Of a DNA stretch of 64,000 nucleotides, positions 49,486 through 61,187 are shown in pieces. The translations under genes and the position numbers were made by a program. Origin of the DNA: Schistosoma mansoni (taxonomy: Eukaryota; Platyhelminthes; Trematoda; Strigeidida; Schistosomatidae); contig NC_031502.1 in assembly GCF_000237925.1 (NCBI RefSeq), positions 42,099,975 through 42,163,974 of the forward strand, given 5' to 3'. A model generated the notes under the pieces. That model ran no database searches. It saw nothing but the letters and a program-made list of their open reading frames with translations, and had not been told where the DNA came from. The stretch's first letter is position 1; each line of letters opens with the position of its first letter.

Positions 49486-50002
49486 ATTTAAATGAAGGCA
49501 ACAATGGCATAGAATGAAACAAAAGTATCTTGTCATATTTTAGGACAAATATTTTGCAAAATCTTATAATTAGTCATTTTATTTAATAACTACTATTTTA
49601 AGTAAATCAAGTTTATTATTACGTCATCTGATATGTTATATCAAACTTAAATTTCACTATTGGCTGTACTGTTAAGGAGTACAAATAAGGCTGATCGCTT
49701 AATTTAAAACTAATCTATTATGTTAACTATTAAGTCAACAATTCTTTGTTGTCACTTTTTTAAAAACTGACAGTTGTAATATTTAAAAACTTTGAGGTAA
49801 TATGTCCACAGGTAATTATACTTTAATTGACATTGAAATGGTTTTGATTATTTATAACTAAGATGGATACATTTATAGACATACAACTCCTTAAACTGAA
49901 CAGCCGTATTTTGAAACACTTATTGTTTTAGCTCAAGACATAAAGCTAGAAAAGTGCTGATAAATGTAATATAATAAATGTAATATAATGTAATTTTAAT
50001 AG

Positions 50003-50094
50003 TTGAGGTCATGAGTCGATTGAAGCTAGACCACTATGAAATACCTGGAAGCACTGTACGGCTGTTTCGTTCTATTGTAGGACTCCTCAGTAGT

Positions 50095-50098
<4 letters not shown>
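50003..50098 (-). mobile_element. tRNA-derived SINE family 2, copy K (3' part)
   Basis: The minus-strand tail and hammerhead-like part (50,051-50,096) are cut off at an (AT)n run. Both hammerhead boxes are intact here: CTGAGGA and GAAA, with GTA at the cleavage triplet, which is allowed by the NUH rule. Stem II is CTA-closed with one mismatch. Confidence 0.65.

Positions 50099-50131
<33 letters not shown>
50099..50131. repeat. (AT)n microsatellite
   Basis: An uninterrupted AT run between a family 2 SINE fragment and an SMα-like SINE. It may have been seeded by the tail of one of them. Confidence 0.95.
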
Positions 50132-50133
<2 letters not shown>

Positions 50134-50139
50134 TAAAGA

Positions 50140-50345
50140 TGGATAGTGGCTAGCAGTGGAATCCAGGACGCGCGTTTCGTCCTATTTGGGACTCGTCAGC
50201 TGGACGTACCTGCATCTCAGAGTTGGTGTTCACTCTGGGACTCGAACCCAATACCTTTCGCTTCAAACTGAGAGACTGACCAGTTGCAGTCCTAAAACAT
50301 CAATGGGAAGATTCAAACAAACAGTACTAAGTGAATATATATAAT
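50140..50345 (-). mobile_element. SMα-like tRNA-derived SINE, partial
   Basis: On the minus strand: the flanking segment with TTTGAATCTTCCCATTGATG, a short piece of the tRNA-like part with the B-box-like GGTATTGGGTTCGAGTCCC, then the hammerhead (50,161-50,205) and GCTAGCCACTATCCATC. The A-box half of the tRNA-like part is missing. Confidence 0.8.
50161..50205 (-). ncRNA. hammerhead ribozyme of the SMα type
   Basis: On the minus strand: stem I strand GTCCAG, core box CTGACGA, stem II closed by GTCC/GGAC around CAAATA, core box GAAA, palindromic stem III CGCGCG, cleavage triplet GTC, then stem I strand CTGGAT. All core positions of the consensus are present; one stem I pair is a G-T wobble. 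Schistosome SMα-type repeats are known to encode active hammerheads of this form. Confidence 0.85.
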
Positions 50346-52814
50346 ATAGTTATAAAATGTTTATAATCTACCTACAACATTATTTGTTAACTACAAAAAT
50401 GTAATTCTAAAATTTGACCCAACATGATCAGAACAGTAAAATATGATCGTCAATTAAATAAGTGAAATGGTGAAGAAGTGGTTTAAAACGAACTAATCAT
50501 TATCGTAGATGTGACCCACCGTTTAAAAAGTTCAACTTCCAGTCACTGAGCCTCAATTTTCAACCGCCCTTTCTAACTACCTTGGTTTAGACAGCAGCGC
50601 GTTTTATCACTAGCTCTCATATTTAACGTGCGCATTAAAGCCGTATATGTAAATCTGTACCTGATAAGTGAAAATCGTCATTCTGTTGTTGTCCTAGGTG
50701 TAGTATAATGGAATAGTAGCCTGGAAATTAGATCACTCACCTTTTAACTAGTAAGATAAAATAGTTCATTGTCTCCTTTCATCTACTTTGGCTTGGACAA
50801 CTGGTTATGCTCATCAGACCTTTCTCAAATACACACCACCATTGCGACTTGAAGCTGAACACATGAAAGGGTGTTTCATAAATGAGTTGTGCAAGCAGTG
50901 TGGATACAAATATAGAAAAATGTCGTGTGACACAATCTCAAAATGAATGCTAATTAACATTGTGAGTCATCTCATTCTGATGCAGTATAATGACATAGAT
51001 TTCACTATGGATTTTTACTTTTCCAATCATATCTCTTTTATTTTGGTTTGCATCTTCTTTACAAACTTTCTCACTTTATTTCTTTATGAAAGGTGTTAAC
51101 TAACAATCACTATGATTATTACTAAGTTCCAAGCTGATTCATAAACTATCAATATTTTTTTTAGTTTTAAATTATCATAATATATGGTATACAACTGTTT
51201 TGTACTTTTCAATGAATACTCTCATTTGGCTTAAATAATAAGTTCACTAGTTTATAAGTCTATTTGTTCAATACAATCATATTTTGAGGTAAAGCGAAAA
51301 ATTCATCAGTATTAATAACATTACAAATGATTACATTTAACTTTACAGTACCACGCCAAAATGTGCTTCGCTAGGTTTATAATTATTGATTATCAATTCC
51401 GATTAGTAAATCTGTGTGAAAGTTTTGGATTCTAAGTAGAAATGACTTCCTTAAAATGAAAAATTGAAAACTAAATGAAGAAAAGCAGTATTACATCCTG
51501 TTTAGCCAAAATGGTTTATTAAAACAAAGTTAATCTCAATCCCGATAAGCTCATAAGACATTTGATAATGATAGCAATATAAATGCTGTTTAGGTTTTCA
51601 TTGGATTTATATGTGAGAAAACCAAGATAAGGAGAAACGAAACATCTTGGATTATCACTAATCAACAACAGTTACTGGTATATATATATATGAATGGTTT
51701 GTCATGGATTTAATTTATGGCTTACAACAAACAGAATCATCAGTTTTGTTTCTAAACTCGTTTACGATACATTGGATTATCTGTCTTTTCTGAACCGCAG
51801 AACGAGACAAAAATATCTCTGCTGATCATATTTGTCTATAATTACATACGTTTTCAACTGTGTTTCAAGAAATAATTCCTAGACGATAAGCAGTGGGTGT
51901 TTTACATTATTTTTAATTTCGTAAGCTTTGAAGATGTATGCACATAGAATATTTTATCAAACATGACAGAAATGAAGAATAACTAAAGACTTTCTTTAAG
52001 GTTTCAAAACACAGAGCATTATCAAACTATTTTTATATGTCTCACATCTTTGGATTTTTACGGATTCTTTCAAAATAAACAGTATTTTATAGTGAGGCCT
52101 CTTTGAGCTCCCAACTGAGTAACAACAGTATGCTTTAAGTTTCTAATGTGAATTTATTTACTGCAAGGTTGAACAAGTTGTTGATTATTTTACTAAAATG
52201 AGAAACTTTTGTAACTGGCCTGGAGTCCAGCTGTTCAACAGCTAAACAGTTTGGGACACAAAAACAGTATTTTATGTTGTATTAGAGTGAAAGAACATTT
52301 ATCTATGAGAGGTAGATGTTTTGAGGGTAGTATTTATCAATATGATAACCGTCTTTTGCTTTGGAAGACTATAATAAACTATTACAAATAGATTAGTTCT
52401 ACGTGGCTGATAGTTTATTCTTAATTTACATATTATGAGTCATCTTCAACTATTTCTGCACATTATAATTTCATATATTCAGGGAAACAATTAGAAACTA
52501 ACATAAATTTTATACAACTGATGTTATAGATAGATGTCTATCCTGGTTATTTTCAAAGAGGATTAACAATGTAACCTAAAAATTTTAAAGTGTTTCAACT
52601 ATATATTCATTTTCATAATTGCAAGATAGATACGTGCTGATAGGACAAGTATTCATGTTTGCAATACAGTTACACATCAATATATATATTATTATGTACG
52701 GCAACAACATTATTAGTGGTCATTAATACGGAATGATAATAATGTTATTATTGTTATTGTCAGTAACAACAGTCTGTGTTCTACTTCTTTTCGGTTTGAT
52801 ATTCAACTAATTTT

Positions 52815-52962
52815 GGTGGAGTTCTTTTCTCTGAGCTGGATGGTTTGGTTGTAGAAGTAGAAATCTACTTGAAGCTTGTGCTGATGATGTCGTTCAGAAG
52901 AATGATGAAAGCTCCACGACCAAACTATCCAACTTAGAGAACAAAACTCCATCAAAATCAGC
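52815..52962. repeat. imperfect hairpin (about 36-bp arms)
   Basis: Left arm GGTGGAGTTCTTTTCTCTGA and its continuation pair with the right arm (TTAGAGAACAAAACTCCATC), leaving a central part of about 70-80 bp. The middle includes TGCTGATGATGTCGTTCAG. The origin is unknown; it looks like part of an interspersed repeat. Confidence 0.6.
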
Positions 52963-53289
52963 CATCATCTCGATATTTAACTAACTCTTTAACATTTGAA
53001 TTATTTATATTTACAACTTAATTTAAATAAAACTTCTCACCATTTTTTTTTTGAAAAATACCAGCTTTTTGAAATATTTGATGAAAACACTAAAGAAAAT
53101 TTATCAAGATGAAATACAGAATATACTATTTTCACTTCTAGTTCACTTGGCAGTATTCATAATAGTAAATAGTGACATTAAAATGAATACAATAATGGTT
53201 ATTCATTCACTGATTGAAAACCTTCATTATTTAAATATTCACACATTTTTCTTTACTTTTACTATGAGCACATTTAGATTTATTTTATG

Positions 53290-53335
53290 ATAAGTTGCAC
53301 ACAAAAGACTGTATTTATATATATATATATGTAGT
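53290..53335. repeat. short (TA)n tract
   Basis: A short TATATATATATATA run near 53,316-53,331 in otherwise featureless intron. Confidence 0.6.
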
Positions 53336-53645
53336 CGCCCTAGAAATTCTCCATCTATTTTATTATGTTTATGACTGATACTCAAATGAAATAAAAACAA
53401 CTCATTTTCCTGTCCATTCTATTTCAATCTATTTGTCTTTAATAAATACATACATACATTCATAGGTACACAATTAGTTTACTGTCAATGTGTATTTGTT
53501 TTTTTTTGTTACTAGCATAAAATATTTGTTAGATTAAATTCAACGTGTGAATTCTTACGTATTTCAGTCTAACTATTCATAACAATTTTAACTGTTAAAT
53601 AATTTTGTAAAATGTTATTTTTTTTTAAATAAAGGAGTTAGGATA

Positions 53646-53862
53646 AGCAGAGATGGATAGTGGCTAGCAGTGGAATCCAGGACGCGCGTTTCGTCCTATT
53701 TGGGACTCGTCAGCTGGATGTACCTGCATCTCAGAGTTGATGTTCACTCTGGGACTCGAACCCAGTACCCTCGCTTCAAACGCCATCGCGTTATCCACTC
53801 GGCCACTGAGTCCTGATAGCCGATGGGAAGATCCAAACAAACAATACTAAGTGAATTCAAGG
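53646..53862 (-). mobile_element. SMα-like tRNA-derived SINE, best copy
   Basis: On the minus strand: a flanking TTAGTATTGTTTGTTTGG and ATCTTCCCAT, a tRNA-like part with A-box-like CAGTGGCCGAGTGG and B-box-like GGGTTCGAGTCCC, the hammerhead (53,675-53,719), and GCTAGCCACTATCCATCTC. The internal RNA polymerase III boxes are well kept. It is the most complete copy in the window. Confidence 0.88.
53675..53719 (-). ncRNA. hammerhead ribozyme of the SMα type, intact core
   Basis: Stem I ATCCAG/CTGGAT pairs perfectly. The boxes CTGACGA and GAAA are intact, stem II is GTCC/GGAC, stem III is the palindrome CGCGCG, and the cleavage triplet is GTC. It is expected to self-cleave in transcripts from the minus strand, by analogy with the characterised schistosome ribozyme. 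Confidence 0.88.
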
Positions 53863-54402
53863 AGTTAGGATGTTTTATTTTCACAACAAGTTGATAATGA
53901 CTGTGTAAAATGAAAGTATATTGAAAATATATCTAAATAAACTACTTGGTTACTACTTTTAAACTCCTCATCAATATATCTTTTAAAATTGCTTATGGGA
54001 ATTTCAATGAATGCCTGTGTCTTTTCTTGAGAAAAAGAGAAGTTTATTGTAGTAATCAATGATTGTTGTCATCGTGACAATAGAACTAGATGCTAACAAG
54101 AATAATCAACGTTAACTAGTTACTGATGGGCGGCATTCTATCGACGTCTTGATAGTGTAATATCTTGTAGGTGAATATGACAGTATTTATCATATGGTGC
54201 ATTAAGAAACTGTTATGACTGTTTATTGGTTGTAGACAGAAGGATGAAACTACACTCTCTTTTCACAGAAAATGTTATTAAATACCAAACCTAAGAATTT
54301 TCGACTTTCCCGTGTACTGTTTTTTCTACTGAACAATCCATACAAACTTGGGATACTTATCAACGCAAAAGAGAAGAGAAAAACAAATAATAACATTAAT
54401 AG

Positions 54403-54625
54403 ATGAATTCATGAATCGATCTAGGCTGGACCACCATTGAAAACCTGAAAGTAGTGAACGGCCGTTTCGTCCTAATATGGAACTCCTCAACAGTGTACAT
54501 CCACGGCCCTATACACGGGACTCGAACCCAAGACCCTCAGTTTAATGTGCGAACGCTTAACTTCTAGACCATTGAGCTGGCCGTCATCCAACAAAGTTAA
54601 TGTCTGACTTCAATAGATTCATGAT
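54403..54625 (-). mobile_element. tRNA-derived SINE family 2, copy G
   Basis: Minus strand: GAAGTCAGACATTAACTTTG, the tRNA-like part with GGGTTCGAGTCCC, a hammerhead-like segment (54,451-54,498; first box TTGAGGA, GAAA and the CGGCCG palindrome kept), and a diverged tail. It abuts a LINE endonuclease fragment. Confidence 0.7.
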
Positions 54626-54840
54626 CTTGACCAAAATACCCACCTAAATGTCTTTCTGTTTGGTTAAGGTTACCTAATTGAACATTAAAGTCACCTGCTA
54701 TGAGTACTAGATCCGAGTGTTTAGTTTTTTGAAGAGGGTCAGAAAGCTTTCTGTAAAATACATCTTTCACTTCAGTATTTTTTGAACAGTAATGAAGCAT
54801 CTACGTTTGTGAATATTCTGAGTCCTGAAATAATCTTGTC
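54597..54840 (-). mobile_element. LINE endonuclease fragment
   Basis: The minus-strand frame has KLSDPLQKTKHSDLVLIAGD followed by FNVQLG and LGGYFGQDHES, the GDFNxxLG block of APE-type LINE endonucleases. Only this piece is present, and its family within the RTE-like group is uncertain. Confidence 0.65.
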
Positions 54841-54884
54841 TGATCATGGATTGGTAGGTTCACTAACTGATTCAGCTTTACTCA

Positions 54885-55080
54885 AATTCATTTGTCCATT
54901 GATTAGCTGAATGGTAGCCAAATGAAAGATAACACGTTCTCAACGTGACTTCGAAGTCCTGTGTTGCTCCTCAGGAGAGTCGTGAGTGTACATTTTTAAA
55001 GAGTCTCACACTAGGATGAATCAGGTGCCCAATGCTTTTCAGTTTTCACTGAATATCTAACTAAAATCAATTTCTTATGT
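54885..55080 (+). mobile_element. degenerate SINE family 2 copy
   Basis: Weak similarity to the family 2 order: GATTAGCTGAATGGTAGCC (A-box-like), CTTCGAAGTCCTGTG, CTCCTCAGGAGAGTCGTG, AATGCTTTTCAGTTTTCA. Strongly diverged and old. Confidence 0.4.
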
Positions 55081-56214
55081 GGAAAATTTATTTAAATGAA
55101 GGGTCCCTAAACGTTTCAGGATATAATTGTTTACCGAATCTGTGGAACTGTGTTCATAATGAGCGTCATTATTCATGAATCCCGTGTTCATGACATTTTC
55201 TTGACTGGATTCAAACGTTCAAGATAGAAACTTTTCAGTGCTATTAATACCTATTCAATAGTTTTGTTGATGAGTTTACTATTCAGAAGGCTTCGGTTAC
55301 AACTTTAGACATTCTATGGAAACTAGTTAGCATCTAAAAACTAAATGGAATAACTTCATGGCAACATTCTTTGATATTACCAGTTAGGTAAAAGAAAATA
55401 ATTTAGTGTTTCATGCTCAGGATAAAATTGCGCGAATCAATTTAATAATACTGTCATGTGACGCTTATAAGTTAGAATTCAAAAATCATAGGAAGCTACT
55501 GGAAACTAAAAAGGGTTATTTTATGAAATGGTTACCAGTATCACATCAATAATCGTGCAGCACACCTTCAGGCTATCACGTGTACTTTTAAAATAATGTT
55601 TCAATAAATTCATAACAATACTGCATTATCATTGCTATCTTTATTGGGAAAAGGTTAAATTATCAATTTGCCTTTTAACAGGCTATCTTGTTGATTTTTT
55701 TCTATCACATGCTAGGAAACTGTAATCATTCATTTTTTTTTCGTATGTGTTTGACTAACAATCAAAAGTAGGTGTAAAAAATGCACTTTTATTTCATATT
55801 ACTGTTATTATCCCTTTGTTTAATTTTTCTACAGACCTAGATACCTATGTATTTTGATCATTATTCATGTATTCTATTTGTAAATGTAGAAAAATATTCT
55901 ATCACTAGCTAGCTGCAAATCTTTAAATGTGTTTTTCATAATGTATTCTGTTTAGTTTCAGCTAAATTGATATTTACATGTATAAATTATTTTGCGTTTA
56001 TGAGAATAGTAATTTTATTGATTAGTTTCTTAATCAAGTGCTTGGTTTGTTGTTTTTTCATTTAGAATCTCATCATGTAAATTGATTGATGAACACCGTG
56101 TACTTTGTATAGCTTTAAAAATGTTTTTGACTTTGAGAACACATTAATCCATTTACTTATCTTTATGTAATTTCATAAACTGGAATGTTGTCACTCAAAA
56201 GAAATGAAATGAAG

Positions 56215-56480
56215 CACTATGAAGTGGCATACATAATTTTCCTAGTATAGGACTCATGACCCAAGATCTCCGGTCTCTCGTGATAACGGTTAACCTCTAG
56301 TGTACTGACCTGGCAGTCATTCAACAATGCTAATGTCTAACTTCAATCGTTACATGGTCTTGCGCAACCATTTACCGACTGTCTGAGGTGAATAACTGTC
56401 TCCATCCGACATGGATTGGACTCCACTGGCCACGGCTTCTCACTAAAACTTCAAGAAATTCATCTTGAAGCTAGTCACTA
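56215..56480 (-). mobile_element. SINE family 2, copy H (diverged)
   Basis: Minus strand: the linker with GGCCAGTGGAGTCCAATCC and ATGTCGGATGGAG, GAAGTTAGACATTAGCATTG, and a worn tRNA-like part. The hammerhead-like region is no longer recognisable. It faces copy I. Confidence 0.6.
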
Positions 56481-56580
56481 GTGAGTCGTCCCGTACTTTC
56501 AGGTTTCCAATGGTGGTTTAACTCAAACTGACTCTTGAATTCAACTGGTCAAATACTACAATCTCCACAAATCCCCGAAC
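56481..56580 (+). mobile_element. SINE family 2, copy I (3' part)
   Basis: Starts inside the hammerhead-like region (TCGTCCCGTACTTTCAGG), then a tail with GTGGTTTAACTCAAACTGAC and AATCTCCACAAATCCCC. With copy H it forms the third head-to-head pair in the window. Confidence 0.6.
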
Positions 56581-56919
56581 TTTTTTTAAACCCAACTAGT
56601 AGATTATCAATTTGAAGCAGCAATATCCCTTTACAGAACATTATCACTTAACAAATGGACCAATCCTAACCTACTGCATTTAGCATAATGCCACAAAGTG
56701 AACTGTTTCAGATGATAATGTGATTTCGAAAAATTATACAAGCTTTGAAATTAGTAGATATGAACCTGGTATTAAAGTATTTGAAATTTCTAGCAAAATC
56801 TAGATATTAGTATGTCTTTTATGTATGTGTAAATAGAAGAAATCTTATTTTCATTTTGAGTCAATTTCACGATTTCAGTTTTCTTATCTGTCATTTGTTT
56901 ACCGCTTTTTTCGATGTAG

Positions 56920-57255
56920 ACTGAATCTGGTCGAATAGTCTTCCAATTTTGGCTTAGTTTATTCTTCTACGACTTAGCTACCTACCTCACACCCAATTGG
57001 CTTACACATGACATTAAAAGTCCTTCAGTCGGCACAGTAGATGGTAAAGATAATACATCCTCTTCAATATCACAGCCGACCACACCTGGTTCGGAAAATC
57101 GTCATCAGAATACTTCCAAATCAGATTTATCATTAAATCATTTGTTCGGTGAACTGTTAGCTCCTGAAACGTTGGCAGAAATTGAAGAAATTAGAAAATT
57201 ATCGTATACACTAGCTGACCAAATAATTGATCAATTAATCAAAACGACATGTCAT
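56920..57255 (+). CDS. RADIL: RADIL/RASIP1-like protein, dilute-domain exon
   Basis: A 336-nt exon, phase 0 at both ends, lies between TTTTTTCGATGTAG (acceptor ending at 56,919) and CAT|GTAAGT (GT at 57,256). It encodes 112 residues. GRIVFQFWLSLFFYDLATYL resembles the block of the RADIL dilute region with a Phe-Trp core before a run of hydrophobics. A Ser/Thr-rich insert follows (about residues 45-72) and then helices with APETLAEIEEIRKLSYTLAD and QIIDQLIKTT. The phase agrees with the donor at 42,144, so it should be the next exon of the same gene. Further exons of the dilute and PDZ regions must lie beyond the window. Confidence 0.72.
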
Positions 57256-60200
57256 GTAAGTTGAAGTTAACTGTTTAGTTTTATTTCGTTTTCAGTGAAT
57301 TTTTCCGTAATTAATATTAACTGATTTTTTTTTTACAAAGGTAGACTGTAAACTTTTCATTAGAGGATAACAGTGAATGACACTTATTGATTATTAATTA
57401 ACTTAACGGACAACTGAGGTATTGAAAAATGGATGTTTCGGCAGTATTTTTTTTTAAAAGACAACATACTTGTTATGGAAACTTTCAACTGTATTGTAGA
57501 TGTATATTTCAATGCAGGTGCATGGGAAGATTCAGTTTGAATATCCCTCATCAATAATGATACAGTAGAGATCATTTCTGTAGGATTGGGTAACAAGAGA
57601 TGGTTGATTCATCTTTATTCTTGAAAACTAATTTATTTATACTGCAATCAGATCTTTGCTTCATAAAGTCTTCAGTAAGATATGATAATTTAGAATGATT
57701 TACTGTTATTTTAGTCACTTAATCAATATGATGCACAAATTATAATAGTTTGAATGGTAATGAGGAGATATTCTGCAAACGAGAATGTATAAATCAATTT
57801 ATTAAAAAACACAACTATTTTGGAGTCATTCTAAATTGTACGTGACAAATTGTTTAATTATAACAAAATATATAAAGTGTTGTTACACAAGTGTGCCAAT
57901 AAATACATTGAGTAAGAACAAAATGTACATGCTATGAAGATATAGATGTAGGAAACTACGTATAAAAAAATAAGAAATATTAGACGGTACATTTGAGACG
58001 AAACACAATCTATCCCGCTTTTGTTCAGTTCGAAAATATATTACCTGGTTTATAACAGAAATCTACATCAAGACTGAGATCAAAATCTGTTTTTAAACAT
58101 TTCTGATAAAAATTCCAAACAGTTAACTATCTCCTAGATATTATCCATAGAGTTAAGAAGAATAAACAGATTTTAATTTGAAAAAGAAGTAAAAATAATT
58201 CAGCATCGTTATTAATTATTTCAGCCATCCCACTTTATAAAGTTGTATCTACCTTCATTGAACAAATAGAGTAGTAGTCTATTGAAACACAGAAATAGAA
58301 ATATACAATTTAAAGTGTAAAATAGGGCCACGTAACGATCGCAAGTTTGAAGAACAAATTACAAGGTGAAACCAAACGTATAAAAGATAGACTACTTTAG
58401 TTTTTCAGCCATTATAAACACGATTGTACAGATTAAGAAAATGAGATTGTCGAGAAGAATATTTTCGTTGAATTATCTCTAATAATTCTTTAATGATACA
58501 ATAAGTATCTTTTGTTACTGTGAGATTTTATTTTCTTGGATTTATTCATTTCATTGATTATCTCCGCACCTTTCTTACGTAGTCTCCACGTATGTAGATG
58601 ATATGAAATACATGAAAGCTGCTTTAAAACTATAGAAAATTGTATTTCACTATCTTTCAGATAATATCACCTTATTGTATCTGAAATACTTTTCATTCGA
58701 TTGGTTTCTCATCTGAAGGTCACTCGATTGCAACAGATTGTGTACACTTTCTTGACCGTTTAAATAAAGTTAATTAATTATATTTTTATAAGGTCAGTGT
58801 TGAAACTAGTAAAATGTAATTGTTAAGATTAGAATTGATTTTTTTTATTCTAGGCGCTTTAATAGTTTCACATTAGTAGTCACCCTGATAACGCACATAC
58901 ATACCTTAATACCAAGTTTAATACATCTCATTATATAAGAGTTGATTATTACTTCCAACTATTTAATGTAGTAGTTACATTTGAGATTACGTAAAACATC
59001 CAAGTTGATTCAGTGATTCTTCTAGTGCTTCATTCAGCGTTACTTAATAGGTTGGGTAATATACTGAGTCCAGTTAATGTTTTATTTAAAGTAACTGTAA
59101 AATTTATTCAACCTGTATGTTGATCGAAAGTGAAAGAATAATTCTACTCAGATTTTTTAATCTTTTGGAGTTGAAACAACACCAGTAGGTAATTTCAGGA
59201 TTTATGAAAAAAACAAGTTTTTATCATACTTCCCAAAATCAATATATATATATATATATATATATTCAATCGAGTCAATAAGGAAATCTGTAAGTTTGAC
59301 CCAAATCATCCTCAAAGGGATTAGTGTTTTGAAAAATCAATGCATGTAGACAGCTTACTGTGACCACGCCTAGCTCTTAATTGATTTTTCAGTATGCAGC
59401 TTTTTATATAAATTGGTAATGACGAAAAGTAATGCACAAAGTATACACTTTAATTCGGTTAGTCACAATCTGATTTCTCATACTCATATACTTGAATTTA
59501 TCATTCTGTTCTCTTTACCGGCTCTTTCTTTAACGTGGAATCATTCTATTTTTTTTACTTATTATCTTTATTTCGGTTTAAGATGAACTTAATTAAAACA
59601 CAAATTATTGTTCAATCAAGTAGTCTTCTTTATTTAGCTATGTTACTTTAATTCTAGACTTTAGTATGGGTGGAAATAATGAAGTACAGTAAAAACATTA
59701 CATGCAGTATGAAATAGTATTGATAATTATCAACAAATATATTGATTTAAATAATTACATTTTTCTAGTCAGATTGATTAGTAAATTAGCCTGACACAAC
59801 AAAATCACTTGTAACTAGAATTTAGTAGATACAATATGTTAGGAATATTTATTTCATTAATCTGTTTTGATCACTCCGCCAAAGAAACTCTCTGAGAATA
59901 AACCATAATAATGAATGTGTTTACAGTTGTGAAATTTTTAGTATTTCATCACTTTAAATATAACAGAACATAATACTGATAGGTATTCACTGCACATGAT
60001 TCTAGTATCATACACTGATAGCTTATTTGGACAATAATCGTAGTTGATCATTGGAAGTAAAGTAAAATTCTTGTTCATTAGTACTGACCGTACTACATTT
60101 CAGTTTGATTTTGATTGTCTCCATAGTTAACAAGTCTTACACCTCTATTTAAAAATAACTGACTTCCCATGAATGTTCCTGACTACGTAATTTCTGAAAA

Positions 60201-60784
60201 CTGTATGTCATGGTTTCAGTAAATTCCTTTTTTTTGTGATGGCTACTAAACTTGATCCCTATCAGATATTCTTTAAGCTTCCATATTTTCCATAAACTTA
60301 ACTCCGTTTACTTTCCATCAGTCCTATGACTTGTGAATTTTGTTGTTAACTTATACAGAAGGAATTAAAACATTAGTTACAAGATAAACATTTTTACTAT
60401 AAAATGACTAAATTTAGAAAACGCATCATCTATAAAATACGTTCATCATATTTGGCAAAACTACAAATCACCCAGAGAATGTAGTATTTATATCATTCCA
60501 TACTAACTGCACAAATTTAACTGACTCATATTTCAGAAATATCACATTGTAAATAAGATATATATATAATCGCATGCTTTGTTTACACTGATTTAAAAAA
60601 GGTCACGTTTATTTGAATACCACATGTGGTACTTAGATAGTGTTAAGGAACTTTGTACAATTAAATTGGAATATAAATCAAAAATTAAGTGAATTATTCA
60701 GATGTGTTATTATCTTGTGGAACTTAAAAAAAAAGAATTTTCAATCAATAAATACAGATATGAGATTAAATAAAACTAATACAT
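57256..60784 (+). other. further intron or 3' region, nothing identified
   Basis: AT-rich DNA after the last recognised exon, with a (TA)n run at about 59,241-59,265. No coding frame with splice sites stood out. Small exons could be missed. Confidence 0.45.
59241..59265. repeat. (AT)n microsatellite
   Basis: An uninterrupted alternating AT run of about 25 bases. Confidence 0.95.
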
Positions 60785-60890
60785 TACTTACTCCTGTTAC
60801 CCCTCGTGGTGGATCATAAGCCGCCCACCAGCATTCTCAATCCATACGTAATTACTATAATCTCCACAAAACCCCTTTCTGATAATAATA
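60785..60890 (-). mobile_element. LINE 3' end joined to SINE family 2 tail
   Basis: The minus-strand LINE tail (CACGAGGGGTAACAGGAG, with GGCGGCTTATGATCCAC before it) is directly followed on the plus strand by ACTATAATCTCCACAAAACC and CTGATAATAAT of the SINE tail, in opposite orientation. Both are short relics. Confidence 0.55.
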
Positions 60891-61187
60891 CATAATGACT
60901 GCAAACTTTGCTTGAGATAATGTTCAACTACAAGAATATCAAACAAACTGATTAGTTCAAAGTGTAATCGCTCAATATATACAAATGACTCATGATAATC
61001 TTTAAAATAAACTTATCTGTTTTTTTAACTATTTTTAACTAATTTAGTTCTAGTTCTCATTAAAAGAAAACCTTTATTTGAATTAATTTCAGTGATTGAA
61101 ATCTGAATAATTTTAACGTTACACCGCGTAATTTGATCGGAGATTCATTAGTTAAATAATGGAGATCAAAATTAACAAAGATAAACG

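Larger units (their letters stand above)
42145..56919 (+). other. 14.8-kb intron of the RADIL-like gene
   Basis: Joins two phase-0 exons. It holds SINE family 2 copies, a minus-strand RTE element, two SMα-like SINEs and a LINE endonuclease fragment. The remaining stretches (42,600-46,430; 48,200-48,930; 49,490-50,000; 50,350-53,640; 55,080-56,200) are AT-rich and show no further gene. Confidence 0.7.

Noticed and set aside
52880-52925. CTGATGA...GAAA inside the 52.8-kb hairpin as a third hammerhead type
   Set aside because: Stem II pairs only after skipping bases next to the core, and no stem III plus cleavage triplet can be placed, so the consensus is not met.
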